Source: an uncultured Bacilli bacterium (lineage in GTDB: Bacteria; Bacillota_I; Bacilli_A; RF39; UBA660). Taken from it: a DNA stretch of 8,144 nt. Made by a program: the position numbers and the translations under genes. Under the pieces are notes generated by a model. The model did no database searches. It saw only the letters and a program-made list of their open reading frames with translations, and had not been told where the DNA came from. The stretch lies in the NCBI GenBank assembly GCA_947628325.1, contig CANQZL010000064.1, positions 1 to 8,144 of the forward strand, read 5' to 3'. This document shows, in pieces, positions 1 through 6,116 of this stretch (within the stretch, counting starts at the first letter, position 1; each line of letters opens with the position of its first letter).

Positions 1-137
1 GCACTATTAGCTTCTACCTCAGGAACTCCTCTTTTAGCCGCCAAATATATTTCTTTAGCAAAATTAGTATATAATTTTCCTCTAGCAGCTCCTGTCTTTT
101 TTATTTTTGCTTCTCTAACTGCATAAGCTCTTCCCAT
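1..137 (-). CDS. yebC: YebC/PmpR-family regulator, N-terminal fragment
   Basis: Only the first 45 codons lie in the window; the gene runs off the left edge. The protein begins MGRAYAVREAKIKKTGAARG and goes on with KLYTNFAKEIYLAAKRGVPEVEAN, the very conserved N-terminal helical domain of the YebC/PmpR/TACO1 family (the MGRA form is common in Bacillota and is often called YeeN/YrbC). Family members are cytoplasmic; they have been described both as DNA-binding transcriptional regulators and, more recently, as ribosome-associated factors that help translation of proline-rich stretches. Which role applies here cannot be told. The ATG start is preceded by a clear ribosome site (AGAGGTG, 143-149) and a strong promoter about 80 nt upstream. 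It is the next gene after the secretion-effector cassette but has its own promoter, so it is probably an unrelated housekeeping gene. Confidence 0.9.
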   Translation of the reverse strand, partial: MGRAYAVREAKIKKTGAARGKLYTNFAKEIYLAAKRGVPEVEANS

Positions 138-214
138 ATAAACACCTCTTTAATATTCAAATACATTCTAAGACTACATTAATAAAAACCTAGAACTAGA
201 AAGAATACTTCAAT

Positions 215-242
215 ATTATACCAATTATTATTTATTTTTCAA
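215..242 (-). promoter_or_regulatory. Sigma-A promoter for the YebC-family gene
   Basis: Reading the minus strand there is TTGAAA (242-237), a 16-nt spacer ending in TGG, and a consensus TATAAT (220-215), which makes an extended -10 (TGGTATAAT). Transcription would start near 208, giving a leader of about 70 nt before the ATG at 137, in which I see no convincing hairpin or riboswitch. The -35 box is only about 11 nt past the stop codon of the upstream 431-aa gene, and no terminator lies between them, so read-through from the cassette is possible. Confidence 0.75.
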
Positions 243-252
243 ATAATTTTAA

Positions 253-1548
253 TTAAGTTATATATTGAACTCCTCCACCTATCTTATTTGAATCCCAATC
301 TAAAGTACGATTAAGTCTTTTACAAGTAAGTGAACCATTCTCATAATTATATTGATCTGAAAAAACATTTATACAATAATTTTCATCTTTTTCATTAGTA
401 GTAGCTGCTTGAGCATTTAAAGTAGACCTAAATTGTCCACCATTTTCAGTTCCTAATTGTTTAACTTGCCCACCAGCTGGATCTAAATAAAGAAAATCTG
501 TATCTTTTAAATTATCTAAATCAGCACCTTTTTTTATACCATACAATGCAACATAATGCCTATTCCATTTTTTCATAGTTTCAGTCGTCATAGTTCCTTG
601 ATTAACTACAGCAACATCCGTATAACCACCAGTTTTTGTTCCTGTTACTTCTAAAACTATTGGTCTACCTGATAAAATTTCTTTAGCAGCAATTCCTAAA
701 ACTTCTTGTTTATCCAAAGTCGAATAACTAATTATATTAGTATATGGAGTATTATTTCTTCTAAGGATATTTTTGGCATACGCATTAGCCCATGCAATAC
801 AATGCCCTGGCTCTTCATCGCCACCACGTTTAATATTAGCCAATGCATAAAATTCTTCACCCCAATTACTATAAGTTTTAAGATATGGAATTCCATTGGC
901 TGCAATATAAACTTCCACAGGTCCCGCTAAATTTAAATTATTAGTTGGTGGAAGTTCAAATTCCAATTTAGTCATATCAATAGTTGGCGAACTACCTTCC
1001 ACAGTTATCGTATTACCATTTACTCTTGCTAATATTTCTTTACTCTCCTCTATTTTTTCAATTAAATCTACACAAGCTTGAGCATCACCATTCACCTTGG
1101 TTTTCCATGCTTCAACAGCTGCATTATATTGAGTTCTTCCCGTTCCATCATCATCTTCTGAAATATAACTACTTTCATTTGGCTTACTATCAAAATCGGT
1201 TTGATACTTATCATTAGAACTTTTTAAACTTTCTAAATCACTTTTTAAGTTTTTATATGCATTTGAAGCCGATGATATAAACTGATTGTTTACACTATCT
1301 CTAATAATACCCAAAGCACTTACACAAGATTCCTTATAAGATTGAAATTCCTCTTCTACTGCATCATACCAATCAACACTTATATTATTTAATATATCTT
1401 TAATCTTGGTAACCTTATCTAATAAATTAGTAGGACCATTAGAACTGATAATATTATATGCAGAAGAAACTTCATTATCATACAATAGTTGATAATTATT
1501 TCCATTATAATTAGTATAAAAATTTATTTTAGTAGATGTATAATCCAT
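253..1548 (-). CDS. Putative type VII secreted effector: helical WXG/LXG-like N-terminus plus C39/papain-like cysteine peptidase domain
   Basis: A 431-aa protein without signal peptide or membrane segment. Residues about 40-175 look like long helices with a WYD (60-62) at the place where WXG100 proteins have their WxG turn, like the targeting half of LXG/WXG effectors. After a linker rich in Pro, Thr and Asn (about 180-210) comes a globular C-terminal domain with C250 in GHCIAW, H331 in RHYVALYG and D356 in YLDPAGG. This order and context (Cys at a helix start, His in HYVxxxG, Asp in DPxGG) match C39-like/papain-fold cysteine peptidases, so I infer a peptidase or related thiol acyl-transferase activity; a transglutaminase-like or catalytically inactive domain is possible. 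It is the last gene of a four-gene cassette, 30 nt after the 98-aa gene, with a perfect AGGAGGAA ribosome site (1551-1558). No immunity-like gene follows. The coding region is certain, the delivery route inferred, the target unknown. Confidence 0.8.
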   Translation of the reverse strand: MDYTSTKINFYTNYNGNNYQLLYDNEVSSAYNIISSNGPTNLLDKVTKIKDILNNISVDWYDAVEEEFQSYKESCVSALGIIRDSVNNQFISSASNAYKNLKSDLESLKSSNDKYQTDFDSKPNESSYISEDDDGTGRTQYNAAVEAWKTKVNGDAQACVDLIEKIEESKEILARVNGNTITVEGSSPTIDMTKLEFELPPTNNLNLAGPVEVYIAANGIPYLKTYSNWGEEFYALANIKRGGDEEPGHCIAWANAYAKNILRRNNTPYTNIISYSTLDKQEVLGIAAKEILSGRPIVLEVTGTKTGGYTDVAVVNQGTMTTETMKKWNRHYVALYGIKKGADLDNLKDTDFLYLDPAGGQVKQLGTENGGQFRSTLNAQAATTNEKDENYCINVFSDQYNYENGSLTCKRLNRTLDWDSNKIGGGVQYIT

Positions 1549-1550
1549 AA

Positions 1551-1558
1551 TTCCTCCT
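1551..1558 (-). promoter_or_regulatory. Strong ribosome binding site of the effector gene
   Basis: AGGAGGAA sits 2 nt before the ATG at 1548-1546 (AGGAGGAATTATG). The same 13-nt initiation sequence precedes the 113-aa gene. It is the best match to the anti-Shine-Dalgarno consensus in the window, together with its twin, and suggests high translation of the effector. Confidence 0.8.
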
Positions 1559-1578
1559 ATAATTAAATCTAAATATTA

Positions 1579-1875
1579 TCATACAACATCTTGTACTTTA
1601 TTTTCTAAATCTCTATATTGTTGAATACCACTATTTTTTACAATTTCAACATTATTTCTCAAAAAACTAGGATATTTATCACAATACTTTTTTAAGAAAG
1701 GAATAAAAGTTTGATTTAATTGTTCTTTTTCTTCAGACTTCCATACTTTTTCATCTAATTTATTCATTTCCAGCATAACATTATTAAGTATTTCTTCTAA
1801 TGATGAAATGTCATTAAACATATTCTCAAAATCAGTTTCAACATTATCATTAACATATATATTTGTCTGATTCAT
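1579..1875 (-). CDS. Small WXG100-like helical protein (98 aa)
   Basis: An all-helical protein with the size of a WXG100 (Esx) subunit. The first helix (about 12-42) is followed by W45-K-S47, a WxG-like turn with Ser for Gly, and then a second helix. Near the C-terminus Y87-R-D-L-E91 fits the YxxxD/E export signal of type VII substrates. There is no signal peptide. Its place directly upstream of the 431-aa effector and after another small helical protein resembles the Lap partners that pair with LXG toxins and target them to the secretion system, so I infer a partner or chaperone role. Start choice: a TTG at 1878 and an ATG at 1875 are adjacent; the ATG is better spaced (6 nt) from the GGGTGG ribosome site (1882-1887). 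The start lies inside the 3' end of the 113-aa gene, a 26-nt overlap that implies translational coupling. Sequence conservation alone is too weak to name a family firmly. Confidence 0.75.
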   Translation of the reverse strand: MNQTNIYVNDNVETDFENMFNDISSLEEILNNVMLEMNKLDEKVWKSEEKEQLNQTFIPFLKKYCDKYPSFLRNNVEIVKNSGIQQYRDLENKVQDVV

Positions 1876-2191
1876 CAACTACCACCCTACTTTCTAAATG
1901 ACTTTCTTTCAATCTAGATATAGTTTTTTGAACATTTTGATTATCATAATTAGAAAGATTAATCATATATTTAGAAAAATATTCAAATGCTTTAACTATA
2001 TCATCTACTTTATTAATAGACATTTTTAGCATTTCTCCATATCTAGTTGCTTTAGAACCTTTATAATTATTAAGCATACTATCAAGATGTTTTAAAAAAT
2101 TATTTTTTACTGTTACCAAATCGTTACTAGCTTTTTTTAATTGTTGTCCTGCTTGTGCAATTGCATCAGAATCTCTTACCTGTCTTCCCAT
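1850..2191 (-). CDS. Small WXG100-like helical protein (113 aa)
   Basis: A predicted helical hairpin: residues about 8-42, a turn at Y43-K-G45 where WXG100 proteins have WxG (Tyr for Trp), then a second helix running to about residue 100. No YxxxD/E tail motif, signal peptide or membrane segment is visible. It starts with MGRQVRDSDAIAQAGQQLKK and is rich in Lys, Asn and Ser. The gene overlaps the SH3b gene upstream by 16 nt and the 98-aa gene downstream by 26 nt, so the three are surely co-expressed. I infer that it forms a heterodimer or larger helical bundle with the 98-aa protein and/or the N-terminal half of the effector, as small partners of LXG toxins do. Its ribosome site AGGAGGAA (2194-2201) is as strong as that of the effector, unlike the weaker sites of the other two cassette genes. 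Function is otherwise unknown. Confidence 0.75.
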   Translation of the reverse strand: MGRQVRDSDAIAQAGQQLKKASNDLVTVKNNFLKHLDSMLNNYKGSKATRYGEMLKMSINKVDDIVKAFEYFSKYMINLSNYDNQNVQKTISRLKESHLESRVVVDESDKYIC

Positions 2192-2955
2192 AATTCCTCC
2201 TGAATATCTAAATATTGTGATTGTACATATCTTTCTATCCCATTAAATTTTATCTTCGTCCATCCATTTACTTCGCTTTGACCAATGACTTCGACTACTT
2301 CATCATTCATTAGATGATTAACTACAAGAGAATTATCCGAACTACTAGGCAAATTTCTTACATCTAAACTACCCATACTTACAGCAATATTTACATTTGC
2401 TATCCTTGAAGTACTTGGAACAACATTAGCATATGATTTTTGAATGTATCCAACTTTTCCATTAACTAATTGAACTTTAATCCATTCACTATTTTCACTA
2501 TCTTCAATAATTTTAACTTTATCCCCTCGCGATAAAGTACTAACTACATTATCAGTATCAGTTGGAGAATTTAAAACATTAATTTTTGCATCAGTACTAT
2601 CAAGACTAATTATTGCAATTTTTTCTTCTGGTTTACTTGAACCACCTCCAGATGATCCACTATAATAACCACCATATAAATTGCCTGAATTATCTCTTAA
2701 TTCCCCACTATCTAAATAATCAGTAGATGGCATCTCTAATTCTGGCAACAAAATACCTCTAAAGTCTTCTACATAAAGTCCAACTTTACTTGCTACAGAT
2801 TCCCAACTTTCCTCTATTTTCCCTAAAGCATTATAAACACTATTTACATAACTACTAATAGATTTTAATGCAGAATAAGGATTATCTTCAATTTCAAAAT
2901 TTCCCTTTGCAAGAGCTGTAGTAACTGAATCTACATCAATGTCAATTTTCGTCAT
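2176..2955 (-). CDS. WXG-like helical domain fused to two SH3b domains
   Basis: A 259-aa protein. Residues 1-70 are WXG100-like: a helix (about 27-48), W51-E-S53 at the turn, and a second helix up to about 66. A Gly/Ser/Tyr-rich linker (95-108) leads to two bacterial SH3 (SH3b/SH3_3) repeats, about 113-179 and 188-251. Each has the family pattern: a start like LDVRNLPSSS, a central LxxGDxVxI or LMNDEVVEV strand, a Trp (158, 232), and an ending like GYIQKSYA or RYVQSQYL. The second is closer to consensus than the first, where the usual VR is replaced (KINVLNSP). SH3b domains commonly bind peptidoglycan cross-bridges or stem peptides. There is no signal peptide, so if it is exported the WXG-like part probably provides the route. 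It is the first gene of the effector cassette and overlaps the next gene by 16 nt. It could be a structural part of secretion at the wall or a second secreted product. Confidence 0.8.
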   Translation of the reverse strand: MTKIDIDVDSVTTALAKGNFEIEDNPYSALKSISSYVNSVYNALGKIEESWESVASKVGLYVEDFRGILLPELEMPSTDYLDSGELRDNSGNLYGGYYSGSSGGGSSKPEEKIAIISLDSTDAKINVLNSPTDTDNVVSTLSRGDKVKIIEDSENSEWIKVQLVNGKVGYIQKSYANVVPSTSRIANVNIAVSMGSLDVRNLPSSSDNSLVVNHLMNDEVVEVIGQSEVNGWTKIKFNGIERYVQSQYLDIQEELWEDR

Positions 2956-2969
2956 TTGATATCAACTCC
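2956..2969 (-). promoter_or_regulatory. Ribosome site of the SH3b gene with palindromic spacer
   Basis: The Shine-Dalgarno core GGAG (2969-2966) is followed by exactly 10 nt, TTGATATCAA (2965-2956), and then the ATG. The spacer is a perfect 10-bp palindrome. It could be a small operator or simply chance in AT-rich DNA; the ribosome site itself is only moderate. Confidence 0.5.
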
Positions 2970-3017
2970 ATATTATTTAATTTATAACTATAAACCTTAT
3001 ATCATTAAATTCTTACT

Positions 3018-3023
3018 ATTATA
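3018..3023 (-). promoter_or_regulatory. Possible -10 box for the effector cassette
   Basis: A consensus TATAAT lies in the 82-nt gap between the patatin gene and the SH3b gene, the only gap where a cassette promoter could sit. The region 17-18 nt upstream (TATTTA/ATATTT, about 3041-3047) is a poor -35 and no TG extension precedes the box. In DNA this AT-rich such a hexamer is weak evidence. No terminator hairpin is visible in the gap, so the cassette may instead be read from upstream. Confidence 0.3.
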
Positions 3024-3037
3024 ATCTACTTTATTAA

Positions 3038-4093
3038 TCATAAATATCTTATCTCCGAAATAAAATTATAAATAAACATTTTATTACTTATATTTCTAAA
3101 ACTTTTAATAATTTTATAAGAATTATAAACATCATAATAGTCAATTTTTTCTTTAATCATTACATATTCCAAAGCTTTAATAACAACTTCTTTTGTAGTA
3201 GATACTTTAAAAAAATTTTTAACTCTTCTAAATAATTTCTTATTTACTTTACGACATATAAAATCATAATATTTATTACTTCTTTTTTTAAAACAATACT
3301 TATAACCATCTAATTTTTTTAAAACTCTTAAAGTATCATAATATCCCATCATAATATTATCTCTTATAATACTTCTATTAAGTTCTAGTACTTTGCCATT
3401 ATCTCTACTAGGTTTAATAACTATCTTTTTTATTTTATCATTTTTATCTATTCTACTTAAACCTATTCCTTTAATATTTATTATATATAATTCTTTATAC
3501 CCTTTATCTTCTAATAATTTAACTGGAGAATTATCATAAAAACCTCCGTCAATATAATAATGATGATCCACAATTCTACGTTCTCTAAAAACTGGTAAAT
3601 AACAACTAGCCATTATATATTCAACTAAATTATTTTGACTAGATATATCTTCTTTATAAACATATATTGGTTTAAATCCTTTTCTTGATACTTGAACCGT
3701 TACTAATCCAAAATCTTTGTCTGAATTTCTCAACTTATCAAAATTAACTAAATCTTTAACCTCTAAAAGCATTTTTGAATTATCTAAACCAAAGTTTTTA
3801 ACAACACTTTTAAGACTCGAAAAAGCCCCTATAAGACCTTGTAAATCTAATTCTTTATCATTAACCATTTCTACAAAACGTTTATCCATACCAAACAAAG
3901 AACCAGGATTAACATTATACCAAAAATCTAACAATTCCCTTTCCATATGACTTGCTAGCATCACTGCATTAAATGAACCAATAGAAGTACCTACAAATCC
4001 ATTAAATTTAATATGACAATCACGAAAAGCATAAAAAGAACCTATTTGAAAAGCTCCTTTTACACCTCCACCTTCTAAAACCAAACCTCTCAT
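3038..4093 (-). CDS. Patatin-like phospholipase / lipid acyl hydrolase
   Basis: A cytoplasmic 351-aa protein with the full patatin signature. The oxyanion loop is G8-G-G-V-K-G13, the nucleophile S37 lies in G35-T-S-I-G39, and the catalytic D182 lies in D182-G-G184 followed by FYDNSPV. The block ASCYLPVF (162-169) is also typical. Family members hydrolyse acyl esters of phospholipids or neutral lipids with this Ser-Asp dyad. The catalytic domain ends near residue 210; the remaining 140 residues are rich in Lys, Ile, Asn and Tyr and I do not recognise them. The DNA there is very AT-rich (about 15% GC by hand count over 3061-3300). There is no signal peptide. The ATG is 6 nt after the stop of the dehydrogenase gene and its weak ribosome site (AAGG) overlaps that stop, so the two are probably translationally coupled. 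A CBASS effector (CapV) role is unlikely because no cyclase gene is near. Confidence 0.9.
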   Translation of the reverse strand: MRGLVLEGGGVKGAFQIGSFYAFRDCHIKFNGFVGTSIGSFNAVMLASHMERELLDFWYNVNPGSLFGMDKRFVEMVNDKELDLQGLIGAFSSLKSVVKNFGLDNSKMLLEVKDLVNFDKLRNSDKDFGLVTVQVSRKGFKPIYVYKEDISSQNNLVEYIMASCYLPVFRERRIVDHHYYIDGGFYDNSPVKLLEDKGYKELYIINIKGIGLSRIDKNDKIKKIVIKPSRDNGKVLELNRSIIRDNIMMGYYDTLRVLKKLDGYKYCFKKRSNKYYDFICRKVNKKLFRRVKNFFKVSTTKEVVIKALEYVMIKEKIDYYDVYNSYKIIKSFRNISNKMFIYNFISEIRYL

Positions 4094-4099
4094 ATTACC

Positions 4100-5050
4100 T
4101 TATTTCTTCTTTCTTTTCTTTGAATAAAATGGTATAAAAGGTAATGCAAACAATCTAGGTAATAATCTTCTTACTTTATATTTATCTAATACACTATAAT
4201 ATACATCTAAATTTTTACTTCTAAAATGTAAAATCTCTTCTAACTTATCACCATCAACATAATATCCACCACGATAATTTTTTTCAGACATCAACCAACT
4301 AGATAAAAACTTAAATGATACACCATAAGTTTTTAATACTTTTACCATATAATCACAAAATCTAGTACGAAATTTTTCGCCTCCAGATAAATTAAACACT
4401 TTTTTATTTATTTTCTTTTCAAAGTCTATAGCACAAGCAAAAGCATATCCAGCATCCTCTGATGATAAGACTTCTAAATTACTTCGTAATGGTACATTAT
4501 ATATTAAAGACTCTCTTCCCGGATCACCTAATATATAAGCCAATCTAAATATAGAATAATTCTTTAAATTATCTTTTATATACTCTTCACATTCTAATTT
4601 ACATTTTGAATAATAATCATATTCCTCAATATTATTCTTAGACTTAATTGTTATATTTTCACTATCTTCTTGTATACCATATACTGAAGTACTTGAAGCA
4701 TATAACAAAAAACAATCAGGATTATAATCTTTTATTGAATCAACTATTGTTTTAGTCCCTTTAAAATCTATTTCTCTACACAAATCTTCTCTAATATTAG
4801 CAAATGAAGGTAATACACCAGCTAAATGAATTACAACATTATGATCTTTTACTAAAGCATCCACTATTGTATCATCAGTAACATCACCATATACAATATT
4901 AATTCTTTTACGAAAAGGTTTTAATCTTTTATAAACATTTCTATTTTTTAATTCTAAAACTGTTATTTCATACTTGCCTTCACTAAGTAAAAACCTAACT
5001 ACTTGTAACCCTACTGTTCCTCCAGCTCCTGTTACCAAAACTTTTTTCAC
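4100..5050 (-). CDS. Extended SDR: NAD(P)-dependent epimerase/dehydratase family protein
   Basis: A 316-aa extended short-chain dehydrogenase. The Rossmann fold has the dinucleotide loop G8-A-G-G11-T-V-G14, an acidic residue E33 at the end of strand 2 (suggesting NAD rather than NADP), GDVTD (55-59), HLAG (75-78), SSTSVYG (119-125) and the catalytic Y147-S-K-C-K151. This family acts on nucleotide sugars, sugars or related alcohols and ketones; the C-terminal part that fixes the substrate does not let me name one. The last 20 residues are odd: a hydrophobic, proline-containing stretch (296-308) followed by KKRKKK (311-316), which could dock the enzyme on the inner face of the membrane. The start is GTG, supported by AGAAGGTGAT (5054-5063). 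It is coupled to the patatin gene downstream, which hints at, but does not prove, a joint lipid-related role. Confidence 0.85.
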   Translation of the reverse strand: MKKVLVTGAGGTVGLQVVRFLLSEGKYEITVLELKNRNVYKRLKPFRKRINIVYGDVTDDTIVDALVKDHNVVIHLAGVLPSFANIREDLCREIDFKGTKTIVDSIKDYNPDCFLLYASSTSVYGIQEDSENITIKSKNNIEEYDYYSKCKLECEEYIKDNLKNYSIFRLAYILGDPGRESLIYNVPLRSNLEVLSSEDAGYAFACAIDFEKKINKKVFNLSGGEKFRTRFCDYMVKVLKTYGVSFKFLSSWLMSEKNYRGGYYVDGDKLEEILHFRSKNLDVYYSVLDKYKVRRLLPRLFALPFIPFYSKKRKKK

Positions 5051-5080
5051 AAAATCACCTTCTTATATGATTCTCTTATA

Positions 5081-5110
5081 ATAATATCATATTTATTATA
5101 TTCAGGTAAA
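5081..5110 (-). promoter_or_regulatory. Possible promoter for the dehydrogenase-patatin pair
   Basis: Between tsaD and the dehydrogenase gene there is TTTACC (5110-5105), an 18-nt spacer and TATTAT (5086-5081) preceded by TG one base earlier (TGATATTAT), an extended -10 form. The same stretch forms an imperfect AT-only inverted repeat. No tsaD terminator is visible, so this may only add to read-through. Confidence 0.35.
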
Positions 5111-6115
5111 CTAATAAAGTTCATCACGACTTGTTGCATTTAAATCCATATCAGCAAATTCACCACGCATATAAAGGGGATAGGCAGCTGCTCCTATCAT
5201 CGCTGCATTATCAGTACAATAAAGAATTCTTGGTATCGATAAATTTATATTATATTTATCAGTAAGTTCTTTTACTTTTTCTCTTAAATATTTATTTGCT
5301 GAAACTCCTCCTGCTACTATCATATTCTTCACTTTATATTTCTTAATAGCTAATTCTGATTTTCTTATTAATTGATCAACAGCTACTTCTTGAAAACTAC
5401 AAGCTAAATCTTCTTTTCTTATCTCATGACCTCTTTGTGCTTCATTATGAACCAAATTTATAATACTACTTTTAAGTCCACTAAAACTCATATTAAATGA
5501 ATCATCATTCATTGGTATAGGAAGTTCATAAGTATGTTTTCCTAAAGAAGCCATTCTATCAACATTAGGTCCTCCTGGATATTTTAATCCCAATACTCTA
5601 GCTACTTTATCATAACATTCTCCAACTGCATCATCTAACGTACCACCAATATGTTCAAATTTATAATCATCTTTCATTAATATTAAGTCCGTATGACCAC
5701 CACTTACTACTAAAGCTAAAAGAGGAAATTCCATTTTTTTCTCTAAATTATTCGCATAAATATGTCCAGCTAAATGATTAACTGCTATTAAAGGTTTATC
5801 ATAAACTAAAGCCAATGTTTTAGCAAATTCAACTCCTACTAATAAACTTCCTAATAATCCAGGAGAATATGTAACAGCTATAGCATCAATATCAGACATT
5901 TTCATTTTAGATTTATTTAAAGTTTCTTCTAAAACCATCGTAATATTCTCAGCATGCATACGTGATGCTATTTCTGGAACTACTCCACCATACATAGCAT
6001 GAGTATCCATTTGCGTTAAAACAGTTAAACTAACACACTCTACACCATTCCTAATAATAGCAATACTTGTTTCATCACAAGAAGTCTCTATTGCTAATAT
6101 ATTAACATCTTTCAT
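5111..6115 (-). CDS. tsaD: tRNA N6-adenosine threonylcarbamoyltransferase TsaD
   Basis: TsaD transfers the threonylcarbamoyl group from threonylcarbamoyl-AMP to A37 of tRNAs that read ANN codons, in a complex with TsaB and TsaE. The 334-aa protein is full length and shows ILAIETSCDETS (6-17), GGVVPEIASRMH (43-54), the metal ligands H114 and H118 in NHLAGHIY, SGGHTDL (138-144) and the C-terminal ligand D302 in CTDNAAMIG. I chose the ATG at 6115, giving MKDVNILAIETSCDE, the usual start of the family. It follows the rimI stop by one base (TAATATG), with AAAGAGA inside the rimI end as ribosome site. An in-frame ATG three codons upstream (6124) has no room for a ribosome site. It is the last gene of the t6A block and the most conserved gene of the window. 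Confidence 0.97.
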   Translation of the reverse strand: MKDVNILAIETSCDETSIAIIRNGVECVSLTVLTQMDTHAMYGGVVPEIASRMHAENITMVLEETLNKSKMKMSDIDAIAVTYSPGLLGSLLVGVEFAKTLALVYDKPLIAVNHLAGHIYANNLEKKMEFPLLALVVSGGHTDLILMKDDYKFEHIGGTLDDAVGECYDKVARVLGLKYPGGPNVDRMASLGKHTYELPIPMNDDSFNMSFSGLKSSIINLVHNEAQRGHEIRKEDLACSFQEVAVDQLIRKSELAIKKYKVKNMIVAGGVSANKYLREKVKELTDKYNINLSIPRILYCTDNAAMIGAAAYPLYMRGEFADMDLNATSRDELY

Positions 6116-6116
6116 A

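Noticed and set aside
186..205. CTAG-AA-CTAG repeat followed by a T-run on the minus strand, as a terminator
   Set aside because: The 2-nt loop is too small and a 3-bp stem would not terminate; it also lies downstream of the yebC promoter.
706..930. Open frame of 74 codons on the plus strand
   Set aside because: It is antisense to the well-supported effector gene, has no ribosome site and its translation looks like low-complexity antisense sequence.
984..1217. Open frame of 77 codons on the plus strand
   Set aside because: Antisense to the helical half of the effector; rich in His, Leu and Tyr as expected from reading such DNA backwards.
3717..3950. Open frame of 77 codons on the plus strand
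   Set aside because: Antisense to the patatin catalytic domain, which has intact motifs across it.
3038..4093. Patatin gene as a CBASS (CapV-like) defence effector
   Set aside because: No CD-NTase or other CBASS gene is adjacent; the gene is coupled to a dehydrogenase instead.
5081..5100. AT-only inverted repeat after tsaD as a terminator
   Set aside because: The arms are purely A and T with an unpaired base and no loop or T-tract; it is more likely by-product of composition or part of a promoter.
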